A stretch of 64,000 nt of DNA from Ruegeria arenilitoris (GTDB lineage: Bacteria; Pseudomonadota; Alphaproteobacteria; Rhodobacterales; Rhodobacteraceae), in contig NZ_WQCA01000007.1 of the NCBI RefSeq assembly GCF_013032445.1, forward strand, positions 186,001 through 250,000. The letters run 5' to 3'. Below the pieces are notes generated by a model that saw nothing but the letters and a program-made list of their open reading frames with translations, did no database searches and had not been told where the DNA came from. Shown here piece after piece: positions 16,686-25,146 of the stretch (its first letter is position 1; each line of letters opens with the position of its first letter). The translations under genes and the position numbers were made by a program.

Positions 16686-19484
16686 TCACGATTTTTCGTT
16701 GATGTCTATTGCCATATCTCCCGAAATATTGGTTCTTAGCTGCTTTTCAGCATCTTCCACTGCCAAATCAAAAGCCGCTTTCGGCGTCAGGAACTGCTCA
16801 ACATCCAATTCGGGGAACAATTTCAGCCTGATGCTTCTTAATACAGCAACAGACTGTGCAGTCCGGGGCACCTGATGCGGCACGAACGCCTTTTTCTTTC
16901 GGGCATTGTCCACATCCGTTTTGGCGCAGGGGATGCCAAAACCATCATTTAGGATTTCCGCCAGTTGGTGCGCCCTGAGCTTGTAGGTTGGGAATATCTT
17001 CTTGTTCCCCATTGCGTGCGGTTTAAGCTCGTGCGTGCCCGCTTTCCGCAGCTTGTGCGCTATGATCAGGTCCCGACGAAGTCGTTTTAGGACACCATCC
17101 TCTTTTGCAATGTAAGCCCCAGCCGGACCCTGTGCGGCCAGCTTGCCCTCAAAATACTCCGCCCATGCTTGGTAGTCGTTCACAGTTTTCAGACAATGCC
17201 CAGCCTGCTTGTTGTAGTCTGCCCAGATCGCCCGAGTGGTGTTGAATTGATCCACGGTGTCCCATGGCTGTGTTGAGAATGCCAAGTGCGTATGACTTTG
17301 CTCGTTACCAGTCGTGACAGTGACATCACCAGCCGCCTCCGGTCGTCGCTTCCAGTCGAACTCCATGGACAGACGTTTGGTCATCGTCTTGTCCACGAAG
17401 TCCATACCCTGCTCGTACATTTCCCGAATGCCAGCGCCCATTGTGACTGACACCGTGTCGGTCGGTTTGCGGTCAAAGAACAGATCGACAATTTTGTTGT
17501 TCTGCTCAGCCTTCGACAGGATGGCGTCCAGTTTAATACCGCCCTTGGCCAGTACAACTGTCTCATCCTCTTTGGGCACCATGCCCGTTCCGTCCCAGTC
17601 TTCAGGTGCGGACGACACCAATGTGGCCTGCCCCCGTGTACGCCAGCCAACAGGCTGACGGATGATATGCTTGACTTCATAGATGCTCCACTGCGCAGCC
17701 AACCCAATACGGGAAGTCAGGTATCTCCGGCCCAGCGTTCCTTGGGCGGCTTCTTTCATTTGCTCATCCGTGGCGGTCGTCAGAAAGCCATCGGTCGTGA
17801 CACTGAAGATTTGCACGTCCCGAGGCAGAGCGTTCATAATCTCACTCAGCACCCCTCGGCAGAAGGCCGTGATGAAGGCAGCATAGACCGGATTGGTGAT
17901 CTTGCTGGGTTTCATTGGCTTTGTCTCAGCATCCCTCAAATCGTAGATACGGCGTTCCCGAAGCCCTTGGGCAGTCTTTCCGTAGGTCGAGTTCACCAGT
18001 TCTTTCCAGAACAGATTGTGCAAGGTCTTCTTCGGATGTTTGGCACGCTCCTCGATGCAGTGACGGGCAAACTTCAAAAACGGTTTCTCAGCAGGGCCGC
18101 ATTCCCTGCCGCCACCTTTTCTGCGGCTGAAAACACGGTCAGAGTCGATCCGCCGCCCTTCTACCAGTTCGATCTTAGCCCCTAGTTTCTTGGCAAGCAG
18201 GATTTCACTGATATGGGTGGTGCTGTTGCCTTTACGGGGGAACAGCAATCCGTTCTCCGTGCGCACTGGCAGTACCGGATATCGCACATCGTCAGGGAAC
18301 TCAAAATCCACGTTGGCAAAGGCCAGGTCTTCGACAGTCAATTCCCCGCCGAGCAGTTCGTCGGTGCTGGTGATATGCGTTATTGTTGACCAGTCCGGCT
18401 CACCGATAAGGGCCATGGCTGATGGATAGGCGCTAGTCAGATCATAATCATACCAGACCCCCTCAGGTGCGGGACCAAACCAGAACTGCTCATTGCGGCC
18501 CCCATGATAGCATTCGGTGAAGAAGTCTTCGCTCCAGAAAAGCTTCTGAACAGTCTTGGCTTCAGTCTTTGTCACATAGCGACTGCTTTTGTTGCTCCAA
18601 TACTTCTCAGTCACTTTCTCCTTCCCGACGATTTCCAGCGGATCGAGCCCTTGGGACAGCCAATGCTTTTGAATCAGGTCAACTCCAATCGAAGTCAGTG
18701 TGACGGGCAGCTTGAACTTACCCGTTTTTTCAAAATAGAGCCGGATCATGAGAACGGTGTATTGCGCACACACCTCGGCATCCCGAATGGCATAATCCCG
18801 GAACAGCAGCCAATTGGTGTCCAGCAGTTCCCCCATATTTTCTTTGTAATATTGTTCCTGCTTGGGATCGTCGGACAGCTTCATCTTCTCAAAGCCGAGA
18901 ATTTCGCCCAGCTTGGCAAGGCTTTTGGCTCCTGCTGGCGCAAGGGCAATCGTGTCCCGGATTTTGACATGCAGCCTGATTGGCTTGAGATTTTCACCCC
19001 GCTTCAGCTTGACCACTATTTTGTCGCTGACATTCATGAACAGGCTGCGGACATTCTCCAAGTTCATGGCTTTCCGGGACTTCTCGTCTTTGAAGTCGGA
19101 GAACCCCGGCACGTCCGCACGGGTGAAGTGGGCCACCAGATACACATCCACCGGCAGTTTCAGATCGGGATGCTTGGTAAAACCATCCCGCAATGCATGT
19201 TCCAAGAACTCGGCCAAGGTCAGCCGGTCGTCGTCAGATGGTCCATCGGGCCGCACAATGCCCGACCAATGCTGTTCTGCCTCTGCTTTGTCCGGCGTTA
19301 TGACACGACAGCTATACTGATAGGACAGCACCTGATTGCGGACCACGGCCAAGCCATCCGCATTCTCAAATCCCTCTCGCTGGTACTCGGTATCAAAGCC
19401 GATCACGAGGTAACGCACGTGCTTCGAATTCTTCTTGTTTGGGGGATAAAACTGGTCAGGTCGAAAAGTGAGTTTGGCTTGCAT
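16686..19484 (-). CDS. Family B DNA polymerase, similar to self-priming (piPolB) polymerases
   Basis: This 932-residue protein has a full proofreading and polymerase layout. Exonuclease motifs are GFDTEY (D31, E33), AHFTRAD (D124) and YAIRD (D235). The YxGG motif is at 326-329. Polymerase motif A is YDYDLTSAYPS with D348, motif B is NSTYG at 498-502, and motif C is VTTDG with D565. A WRTRG segment at 614-618 sits where phage protein-primed enzymes have a KxY motif; self-priming polymerases of pipolins carry a related TRG motif there. Motif C has T instead of the first aspartate of DTD. The gene faces away from a repeat-rich region and is probably the element's replicase. Confidence 0.85.
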   Translation of the reverse strand: MQAKLTFRPDQFYPPNKKNSKHVRYLVIGFDTEYQREGFENADGLAVVRNQVLSYQYSCRVITPDKAEAEQHWSGIVRPDGPSDDDRLTLAEFLEHALRDGFTKHPDLKLPVDVYLVAHFTRADVPGFSDFKDEKSRKAMNLENVRSLFMNVSDKIVVKLKRGENLKPIRLHVKIRDTIALAPAGAKSLAKLGEILGFEKMKLSDDPKQEQYYKENMGELLDTNWLLFRDYAIRDAEVCAQYTVLMIRLYFEKTGKFKLPVTLTSIGVDLIQKHWLSQGLDPLEIVGKEKVTEKYWSNKSSRYVTKTEAKTVQKLFWSEDFFTECYHGGRNEQFWFGPAPEGVWYDYDLTSAYPSAMALIGEPDWSTITHITSTDELLGGELTVEDLAFANVDFEFPDDVRYPVLPVRTENGLLFPRKGNSTTHISEILLAKKLGAKIELVEGRRIDSDRVFSRRKGGGRECGPAEKPFLKFARHCIEERAKHPKKTLHNLFWKELVNSTYGKTAQGLRERRIYDLRDAETKPMKPSKITNPVYAAFITAFCRGVLSEIMNALPRDVQIFSVTTDGFLTTATDEQMKEAAQGTLGRRYLTSRIGLAAQWSIYEVKHIIRQPVGWRTRGQATLVSSAPEDWDGTGMVPKEDETVVLAKGGIKLDAILSKAEQNNKIVDLFFDRKPTDTVSVTMGAGIREMYEQGMDFVDKTMTKRLSMEFDWKRRPEAAGDVTVTTGNEQSHTHLAFSTQPWDTVDQFNTTRAIWADYNKQAGHCLKTVNDYQAWAEYFEGKLAAQGPAGAYIAKEDGVLKRLRRDLIIAHKLRKAGTHELKPHAMGNKKIFPTYKLRAHQLAEILNDGFGIPCAKTDVDNARKKKAFVPHQVPRTAQSVAVLRSIRLKLFPELDVEQFLTPKAAFDLAVEDAEKQLRTNISGDMAIDINEKS

Positions 19485-19813
19485 GGGACCCCAAGTTCAG
19501 ATCAAAATGCTGGAACGTGCCACACTGCCATAACGGCAAAAGTGGTAATTGTTAATCCCTTACACCCATACGACACAAATACTATTTTTCTGATACCTGA
19601 CTGCACAGCCGTGGGAGAATTTGCCCCAATCCCTGCATAACGTGGGACATTCTCCCGAATATGTGCTGACCCCAAATTAATCACAGCTTGCCCCCAATAT
19701 TCTGGGTCCCGTCCTTATAAATAATCCGATCAAAAGCCTTGGTGTGTGGATGGGTTGCCTTCAATTGTCCCCACGGGTCCACACACCAAGCACCCAATCG
19801 GCGGAGGCAGACA
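19485..19813. promoter_or_regulatory. Repeat-rich divergent control or origin region
   Basis: This 329 bp intergene separates the polymerase gene and the 19814 gene. It contains a perfect 13 bp inverted repeat (CTTGGTGTGTGGA at 19738-19750 and its complement at 19778-19790, 27 bp spacer). It also holds a perfect 8 bp inverted repeat (GGGAGAAT at 19613-19620 and ATTCTCCC at 19649-19656, 28 bp spacer) and four similar CCCCAA motifs near 19489, 19625, 19670 and 19692. Both promoters must lie here. It could also be an origin used by the polymerase; that is inference. Confidence 0.5.
19738..19790. repeat. 13 bp perfect inverted repeat
   Basis: The arms CTTGGTGTGTGGA and TCCACACACCAAG are perfect complements, separated by 27 bases. 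They end 24 bp before the start codon of the 19814 gene, so the structure could be an operator, a leader hairpin, or part of a replication origin. Confidence 0.8.
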
Positions 19814-20347
19814 ATGACCCAGAACACAACACAATACATCGGAAACATCGAAGCGCTTGAGCGCTCCGTTTTCACCAAACGCAATTTCCGCAGGCAAGCT
19901 GACCGCTGGATGCTGGACAACCACAAACTGGCAATGCGTATCGTCGAAGCCTACATCCGTGGCGGTCGTCCTGCTGCGGATTACTTCATGAAGGCATTTC
20001 AGTTCGGTTACACCGTGGAAGCCGTTGAACGTGCCCTCAAGATCGTCACCCAGAAACAACGGCTGGCATGGATTGCGTCGGGCTGGATTCTCAACCTGTG
20101 CCCCGAAGACAAGGCTCGCAAGCTGGCCAAGGTTGCCGCAACCGTAAAGGGTGTTCGTGAAGCGCTACGGATCAAGCAGCAGCGAGTGACAAAAGCCATC
20201 AAGGTTGGTTACAGCCCAACCACCGTGACAACCGCATACGTCCGTGTGAAGGGCTATGCGGGCTGCACATATGATGCGGTTCTCAGCTATGTGTGGGCCA
20301 AATACAAAGATCAGCAGGAGTTGGCCGGGTATCCGGCAAGTGGGTAG
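19814..20347 (+). CDS. Hypothetical basic protein divergent from the polymerase
   Basis: This 177-residue basic, helical protein has no family I recognise. Repeated helix-turn-helix-like stretches such as RQADRWMLDNHKLAMRIVEA and AFQFGYTVEAVERALKIV suggest DNA binding. The start at 19814 has GGAGG at good distance; an upstream in-frame start lies inside the inverted repeat and is less likely. It is divergent from the polymerase gene and followed by a hairpin-rich noncoding region, so a replication initiator, regulator or terminal protein role is possible. None of these is shown by the sequence. Confidence 0.65.
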   Translation: MTQNTTQYIGNIEALERSVFTKRNFRRQADRWMLDNHKLAMRIVEAYIRGGRPAADYFMKAFQFGYTVEAVERALKIVTQKQRLAWIASGWILNLCPEDKARKLAKVAATVKGVREALRIKQQRVTKAIKVGYSPTTVTTAYVRVKGYAGCTYDAVLSYVWAKYKDQQELAGYPASG

Positions 20348-21159
20348 ATCAAGAGGCTCGAATGCCTCCTGAACCACGAACATCAACCCTTTGCTCCTGA
20401 CACGGACCCAAAATCTAAACCCCAAACAATCAGCAAAACAATCTCTCGGCCCTGCCGAGTTTTCGCATGCCAGAAATTCAGGTTCGGGTCGGATCGGTAC
20501 GGTGATGCATAAAAGCAACCCAAATGAATTCAGGAGCTAAAATGGGAATGAGAATAATAATCCAGAACACTGAAAGCTCATGGACGAGCGTAGCGAGGAC
20601 ATGAGTACATGGAGTTCATTTATATGCCGATGGAACCAAATGGTCGTCACAGGAAACTACTGGACCGCAATGAACGTCAACAGGGCAAGATGAAACCTGA
20701 TTGAACCCCAACTACAGACCCCTTCGGGGTCAGGTCTTCGACAGTCCTGATGGAAAGAACAATAGAAATAACATTCGTGCAACGAATGTCTTGCGAAGCA
20801 AGCTATTGATCCAACATTGCCAGCGATTGGCCAACAGATAGCCACCAGATGGCAAAATGCTTCATTTCGTGAAGTGCTTCGCATGTGGCTAGTGATCTTG
20901 GTTCGGTTGATGGCTGGATCGAACTTCCTCAGTCCCATTGGGTTTCAAATTAGACCTGACAGCCGACAATAGGACGGATCATTGCCACCCATCGCCACCA
21001 TCCGGCTACTGTTTGGCTATCAACTTCACTACGTGAAGTGCTTCGCACGGTTTGGGTTTTGTTGCTCGTGGTTGGGACCGACCGAAAAGCAAAAAAGTCC
21101 CGTTGCGATCCATCCGAACCCAACGGGACCATTTGAGTGTTCAAAGCAACTGGCAGATG
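20348..21159. other. 812 bp noncoding region rich in hairpins; candidate origin
   Basis: No supportable gene lies here. Four short hairpins occur within 226 bp: CTCATG...CATGAG (20577-20605), GACCCC-TTC-GGGGTC (20717-20731), ACATTCG-TGCAA-CGAATGT (20771-20789) and CTTGC-GAA-GCAAG (20790-20802). A 16 bp direct repeat, CGTGAAGTGCTTCGCA, is at 20868-20883 and 21032-21047. None of the hairpins has a T tract, so simple termination does not explain them. A replication origin, nick site, or structured RNA is possible. Confidence 0.5.
20868..21047. repeat. Two copies of a 16 bp direct repeat
   Basis: CGTGAAGTGCTTCGCA occurs exactly at 20868-20883 and 21032-21047, 164 bp apart. Each copy contains an imperfect palindrome (GAAG-TG-CTTC). 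Iteron-like binding sites are one reading. Confidence 0.75.
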
Positions 21160-21528
21160 TCACTTTCCGAACCGGCTGCGGATTGCTGTCGCAGCCGTCT
21201 CAAGGACCGCATCCAGTTTGCCGTCACTCGTGAGGGTTTTCAGCTTTTCGAGGTTTTGCACCACGTCATCTGCATCCGTGCATTTGATCGCTGACAGGCC
21301 CGGAGCCAGTTCAAGAGACGCTTTTCCATACCTCGGGGAAATGAACCATTCCCCTTTCCTCGACTGCCAGACCCAAGTGCTTTTCGCCGGGTTGCTGGTC
21401 TCCTCTGCCGCCATTCCAGACAACTGCTTGTCGATGGCTGCGATGAATTTCTGCCGACGCTGATGGGACGGCTGCGTGGTTTTGGGCTTTTCCGCTGCCT
21501 CCAGATTGAATTGTTTTTCAAGTGCCAT
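21160..21528 (-). CDS. DUF6641-like small protein
   Basis: The 122-residue product starts MALEKQFNLE and has HQRRQKFIAAIDKQLSGMAA, a W-rich strand section (STWVWQSRKGEWFISPRYG) and a helical end. The pattern of a short N-terminal strand, then RRxKxIxxIDxQL, fits a family of small mobile-element proteins (DUF6641) of unknown function; this assignment is from memory. The start at 21528 has AAGGAGA six bases upstream, clearly better than longer in-frame starts. It lies between the noncoding region and the integrase gene and could act in excision or replication. Confidence 0.6.
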   Translation of the reverse strand: MALEKQFNLEAAEKPKTTQPSHQRRQKFIAAIDKQLSGMAAEETSNPAKSTWVWQSRKGEWFISPRYGKASLELAPGLSAIKCTDADDVVQNLEKLKTLTSDGKLDAVLETAATAIRSRFGK

Positions 21529-21613
21529 TGGGATCTCCTTTGCTACCCCAGTGGCGTCCCTTGGTTCACGATTGCAGACAACAGGGCAGATGGCCGGTTG
21601 GCACAACAACTCG

Positions 21614-22795
21614 TCACTCCCTGTGCTGCAAGTTCTCAATGATCCCTGTCGTGGGAGCCATGTTCTTCAAATAGAACCGCTCCAACTGATCCACTGACGT
21701 TCCTGCATTCTTGGCAAGGGTGTGGGGGTTCACCTTCCCATTCGACGACCTCACCCGGGACTGAATGGCATAATGCCGAAGTGAGTAAGGTGACAGCTTA
21801 CGGTCATCATCCAGCAGATCGGCCTTTTCCAATATGTGGTTGAAGATACGCCGAGCCGTGTTGATCGCCGTTGTTCGGTTTGGGTATTCCGGCATCCAGA
21901 CATAGCCGTTCCTGTCTGGCCCCTTCTCATCGAATGGGTTCAGGATGGCATGGTAAAGCGGCACCGCCAAAGGCATCGTTACGCTGACACGGCCACCTGT
22001 CTTGCCGCCCCGCACATTCAGTTCCAGATGCGCAGGTTCGCCTTTGATCTGGATATCTTTGTGCTTGAGGCCGAACAGTTCACCTTCGGTCGGACGGAGG
22101 AACGTGTGGACCACAAACCGGAACATCTTGGCGTGATGACCGGTGATCTCAACGCCACGCACCTTGTCTCTGCGTTTGACACACTCTCCAGCGGCCTTCA
22201 TGAAGCGTTTGTATTCATCATCTGTAAAAGCGTTACGAGGGCTATCGACGGTCTTTTGCTTCGGCAAAACTGGTAAGACATCCAACAGGCCATCTTCGAC
22301 AGCCAACGTCAGGACCTTACGAATGATGCCGACGTGCTTGCCCTTGGTCGATTCCGCCAACCGCTTTGGCCGGTTCTCGTCCAGATGAATCAGATAATCC
22401 CGAACCATCCCTGTATTGATCTTCGTGACATCATACTTTCCGAAGTAGCAGATCAGCCCGTCCTTGGAGCGGTTCAACAGTTTGTTGTCACCGTCCGACC
22501 ATTTCGACTTACCCTTCTGCACTCCCATCAGCTTTTTGGCATAGTGCTCAAAGCTGGTGGCTTTCTTCTTGGCATGGTCGCTGTTGGCTTTGCTGCGGTA
22601 CGTGTCGGCAAACTCGTAAGCCACTTCCATGGCCTCGATCCGTGATTTTTCCTTTGTGGACCGCAGTACATATCCGCCCTTCATTGGGTCCCAAAAGCGA
22701 ACGTACCAATAAGGACTACGAGCATACTGTAGGATAGCCAGCCCTCGACGCAGAGGTTTTTGCTTGGAGATTTGGTTTTTTGAATCTTTGGACAA
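21614..22795 (-). CDS. Tyrosine recombinase (element integrase)
   Basis: This 393-residue integrase catalyses insertion and excision of the element at tRNA-Phe. The catalytic domain shows the first arginine in TFLRPTEGELFGLKHKDI, the R-H pair in YSLRHYAIQSRVR, and the nucleophile tyrosine near the end in QLERFYLKNM. The N-terminal part has an arm-binding and core-binding layout. Translation appears to begin at TTG (22795), because a TAA lies four codons upstream and the next ATG would remove conserved sequence. It reads away from the tRNA, whose 3' end is 100 bp upstream. Confidence 0.93.
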   Translation of the reverse strand: MSKDSKNQISKQKPLRRGLAILQYARSPYWYVRFWDPMKGGYVLRSTKEKSRIEAMEVAYEFADTYRSKANSDHAKKKATSFEHYAKKLMGVQKGKSKWSDGDNKLLNRSKDGLICYFGKYDVTKINTGMVRDYLIHLDENRPKRLAESTKGKHVGIIRKVLTLAVEDGLLDVLPVLPKQKTVDSPRNAFTDDEYKRFMKAAGECVKRRDKVRGVEITGHHAKMFRFVVHTFLRPTEGELFGLKHKDIQIKGEPAHLELNVRGGKTGGRVSVTMPLAVPLYHAILNPFDEKGPDRNGYVWMPEYPNRTTAINTARRIFNHILEKADLLDDDRKLSPYSLRHYAIQSRVRSSNGKVNPHTLAKNAGTSVDQLERFYLKNMAPTTGIIENLQHRE

Positions 22796-22890
22796 GTCGG
22801 AGCCGAATTAGGAGTGCATAACAGTGCATAACTTTTACGGCGGAAAATCTGAACGCTCAACGTTCAAAATTTACCAGTTAAATCAGTGAT

Positions 22891-22941
22891 TTAGTGGTGC
22901 CCGGGGGCGGAATCGAACCACCGACACGAGGATTTTCAATC
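22891..22941. repeat. Right attachment repeat within tRNA-Phe
   Basis: This is the copy of the 51 bp repeat that lies in the intact tRNA gene. The crossover site is expected here. The matching copy is at 3704-3754. Confidence 0.92.
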
Positions 22942-22970
22942 CACTGCTCTACCCCTGAGCTACCCGGGCA
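22895..22970 (-). tRNA. tRNA-Phe (GAA)
   Basis: The reverse strand folds as a complete tRNA: acceptor TGCCCGG pairing with CCGGGCA, D-arm AGCTC, anticodon loop TTGAAAA giving GAA, T-arm GGTTCGATTCC, and an encoded CCA. It is the integration target of the adjacent element and stays intact because the element restores its 3' part. Confidence 0.97.
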
Positions 22971-23048
22971 CGGGAACGATGTTCATCGTTGGGTGGAGGC
23001 CTTCTATGACTTGCCACAGGCAGTGTCCAGAGGCTTTTTGACATTTTT

Positions 23049-23231
23049 TTAATGTGGGCGCGATTGCTCGGTTTCGCCCTCGGTGACATCCGTGTCCAGG
23101 TTTTCTTCGCGCTGCGACGGAACTGCATAGGACCCGTTCAGCCACTTGGCCAAGTCAATGTCAGCACAGCGTTTGGAACAGAACGGGCGGAACCTGATGA
23201 CCGTATCTTCACCGCAAATCGGGCAGCTCAT
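23049..23231 (-). CDS. yacG: DNA gyrase inhibitor YacG (zinc-binding)
   Basis: This 60-residue protein has the YacG zinc motif: CPICGE near the start and FCSKRCADIDLAKWLNG. YacG binds GyrB and blocks DNA binding in studied bacteria. The acidic tail is typical. Its ATG overlaps the RNase E/G stop by 4 bp, so the two are translationally coupled, an arrangement common in alphaproteobacteria. Confidence 0.94.
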   Translation of the reverse strand: MSCPICGEDTVIRFRPFCSKRCADIDLAKWLNGSYAVPSQREENLDTDVTEGETEQSRPH

Positions 23232-24250
23232 TTCAGCACCTCCGCCAAAGGGATGCGGCCACGTTTGCGCTGCAGTTCATAGTGGCCCAACGGGGTCCAA
23301 CCAGCCAGAGTGGTTTCGATCCCGTCCGCCTTAAACGCGGCGCGCAGGGCCGATTCAAAACCGCGGCGATCTTTCTTGGGCATGGGGGCCAAATCCACCG
23401 TAATTTGCCCGCCCAGGCCGCGCACGCGCAGCGCGCGGGCCAGCGCCTTGGCACAGGCGAAGTTGGCTTTGGTACCAGCGGCCAGAGACGTATCGGACCC
23501 GGTGTTCACATCCACGGCAACCAGCGCGCGTGTGGGCTGGATAAAGAGATGCCCTCCGCCCGGAAGCGGCTCGGAGATCCCGCGCACCACGTCCAGTGCG
23601 TCGAGCACACCCTGCATCTCGAAACCTCTGGCTTGGGTCACGACCTCGGCCGGATCAGTCCAGTCGCGCCAAGCCAATACGTGCGGACCGTCTCCTTCAA
23701 GCAGCAGTTCAGGTTCAGTTCCCGGATCGTTCAGGACCTGATCGGCATGGGCAAGCATGGCGCTGATGTCTTCGGCAATCTCACCCGCATCCTCCCCTGC
23801 ACAGCATGAGCGCAGGATCAGGCCATAGTCGCTGCCATCCATGGTCTCATGCGCGATCTCGAGCAGACGGTCGCGTTCATCCTCGTCACGGATGGAGCGC
23901 GAAATGTTCAAACCCGGCGCTTCAGGCGTGACAATCGCATAGCGGCTTTTGAACAGGATGCGGTCAGTCACCGGCAGCGCCTTGCCCGGCTCGGCGTAAC
24001 CCGTCACCTGCACCAGCATCAGCGCACCGGGGGCCAGCCCCTTGACCTGCCGCAGAAAGGCCGGACCGTCGGGGGTTGTCAGGAACATGCCGCCCTGCCC
24101 TTTGACCGGGCGGTCGGCGCGGGCACGGTAGATCGTGCCCGGGGCGGGGGCATCTGCGGCGATCAGAAAATCGTCCAGCTTGCCATCTACCATCAAGGCA
24201 GCGGCTTCGCGGTTGTCGATATGGTCCAGAACGATGGTGCGACCCTTCAT
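23228..24250 (-). CDS. Ribonuclease E/G family protein (short, RNase G-like)
   Basis: This 340-residue protein carries the catalytic core of RNase E/G with [14 protein letters not shown] and [11 protein letters not shown], where the metal-binding aspartates lie. It lacks the long scaffold tail of RNase E. The N-terminal half is weakly S1-like and shorter than in E. coli RNase G. Many Rhodobacteraceae have this short version beside maf, infA and yacG, as here. It overlaps maf and yacG by 4 bp each. A role in rRNA or mRNA processing is the family expectation. Confidence 0.9.
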   Translation of the reverse strand: MKGRTIVLDHIDNREAAALMVDGKLDDFLIAADAPAPGTIYRARADRPVKGQGGMFLTTPDGPAFLRQVKGLAPGALMLVQVTGYAEPGKALPVTDRILFKSRYAIVTPEAPGLNISRSIRDEDERDRLLEIAHETMDGSDYGLILRSCCAGEDAGEIAEDISAMLAHADQVLNDPGTEPELLLEGDGPHVLAWRDWTDPAEVVTQARGFEMQGVLDALDVVRGISEPLPGGGHLFIQPTRALVAVDVNTGSDTSLAAGTKANFACAKALARALRVRGLGGQITVDLAPMPKKDRRGFESALRAAFKADGIETTLAGWTPLGHYELQRKRGRIPLAEVLK

Positions 24251-24825
24251 GATGCCTCACGATACAGGGGATAGCCGATGCCTTGCAAAAGGGCGGCGGT
24301 CTCAGACAGGGGCAGGCCGACAATGCCGGTGAACGAACCCGAAATCCAGGGAATAAACGCGCCCGCCGGGCCCTGGATCGCATAGGCGCCTGCTTTACCC
24401 TGCCAGTCTCCGGTGGTCAGATAGGCGTTGATTTCCACATCTGACAGGCGCTTAACCTTGACCTGAGAAACCACGTCGCGCTGCAGCACTCGATCTCCAC
24501 GCCGCACGGCGACCGAGGTGATCACACGGTGCCGCCGACCGGACAAAACATGCAGGAACTCAGCCGCCTGCCCCACATCTTCGGGCTTGCCCAGAATGCG
24601 ACGACCTAGCGCAACAGTAGTATCTGCGCAGAGGGTTACATCGTCGCTATCCGCTTGAACCGCCTGCACTTTTGCCCGCGTTATGCGGCTGCAATAGGGC
24701 ACGGGCAGCTCGCCCTTCAGGGGCGTTTCGTCGATGTCAGGGACGAGGATGGCATCGGGCTGCACACCAAGCTGGGCCAGCAGGTCCAGCCGCCTTGGGC
24801 TGCCCGATCCTAAGATAAACGCCAT
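24247..24825 (-). CDS. maf: Maf family nucleotide pyrophosphatase
   Basis: This 192-residue protein has the Maf signature [17 protein letters not shown] at the N-terminus, DETPLKG, and [10 protein letters not shown]. Maf proteins hydrolyse non-canonical or modified nucleoside triphosphates and act as house-cleaning enzymes. It lies directly after infA and overlaps the RNase E/G gene. Confidence 0.93.
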   Translation of the reverse strand: MAFILGSGSPRRLDLLAQLGVQPDAILVPDIDETPLKGELPVPYCSRITRAKVQAVQADSDDVTLCADTTVALGRRILGKPEDVGQAAEFLHVLSGRRHRVITSVAVRRGDRVLQRDVVSQVKVKRLSDVEINAYLTTGDWQGKAGAYAIQGPAGAFIPWISGSFTGIVGLPLSETAALLQGIGYPLYREAS

Positions 24826-24836
24826 TGCGGCAGGCG

Positions 24837-25055
24837 TTACTTGAAGCGGTAGTTGATCCGACCCTTGGTCAGATCATAGGGGGTCATCTCGACCTGAACC
24901 TTGTCGCCGGCCAGAACGCGGATGCGGTTCTTACGCATCTTGCCTGCCGTATGTGCGATGATCTCATGGCCGTTTTCCAGCTCGACCCGAAACGTCGCAT
25001 TAGGCAGGAGTTCCTTCACGACACCGGGAAATTCGAGCGTATCTTCCTTGGCCAT
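24837..25055 (-). CDS. infA: Translation initiation factor IF-1
   Basis: The 72-residue product [20 protein letters not shown] is a standard S1-fold IF-1. The start at 25055 has GGAGAC upstream and gives the usual length; a start eight codons earlier is not needed. It leads the infA-maf-rng-yacG string. Confidence 0.97.
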   Translation of the reverse strand: MAKEDTLEFPGVVKELLPNATFRVELENGHEIIAHTAGKMRKNRIRVLAGDKVQVEMTPYDLTKGRINYRFK

Positions 25056-25146
25056 GTTGTCTCCATCATTACGTTGCACCCGCAGAATCTACGGGGATGT
25101 GCGCTTAAATGAGCCCATTTTCGGCTTATTTCAAGGGCGGAATCAC

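Larger units (their letters stand above)
3704..22941. mobile_element. 19.2 kb integrative element at tRNA-Phe (pipolin-like)
   Basis: The element is bounded by a perfect 51 bp direct repeat (3704-3754 and 22891-22941) made of the 3' part of tRNA-Phe. The tyrosine integrase is immediately inside the intact tRNA copy. Its cargo includes a family B DNA polymerase, a DUF6641-like protein, serine recombinases, HEPN-like genes and a Cap15-like effector. A polymerase B plus a tRNA-targeting integrase is the hallmark of pipolins, the elements that carry self-priming polymerases. Calling it a pipolin is an inference that depends on placing the polymerase in that clade. Confidence 0.88.

Noticed and set aside
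18504..19640. A 378-codon open frame on the forward strand opposite the polymerase gene
   Set aside because: It is an antisense shadow of the polymerase frame, with proline- and histidine-rich low-quality protein and no ribosome site. The polymerase motifs on the other strand explain the open frame.
20348..21159. CRISPR array in the repeat-containing noncoding stretch
   Set aside because: Only two copies of a 16 bp repeat occur, 164 bp apart, without regular spacers or cas genes.
3704..22941. Reading the element as a prophage
   Set aside because: No capsid, terminase, portal, tail or lysis gene is present. The polymerase and integrase fit an integrative replicon better.
23228..24250. Treating the 340-residue RNase E/G gene as a truncated pseudogene
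   Set aside because: It has intact catalytic motifs and 4 bp overlaps with both neighbours, and short forms are normal in this group.
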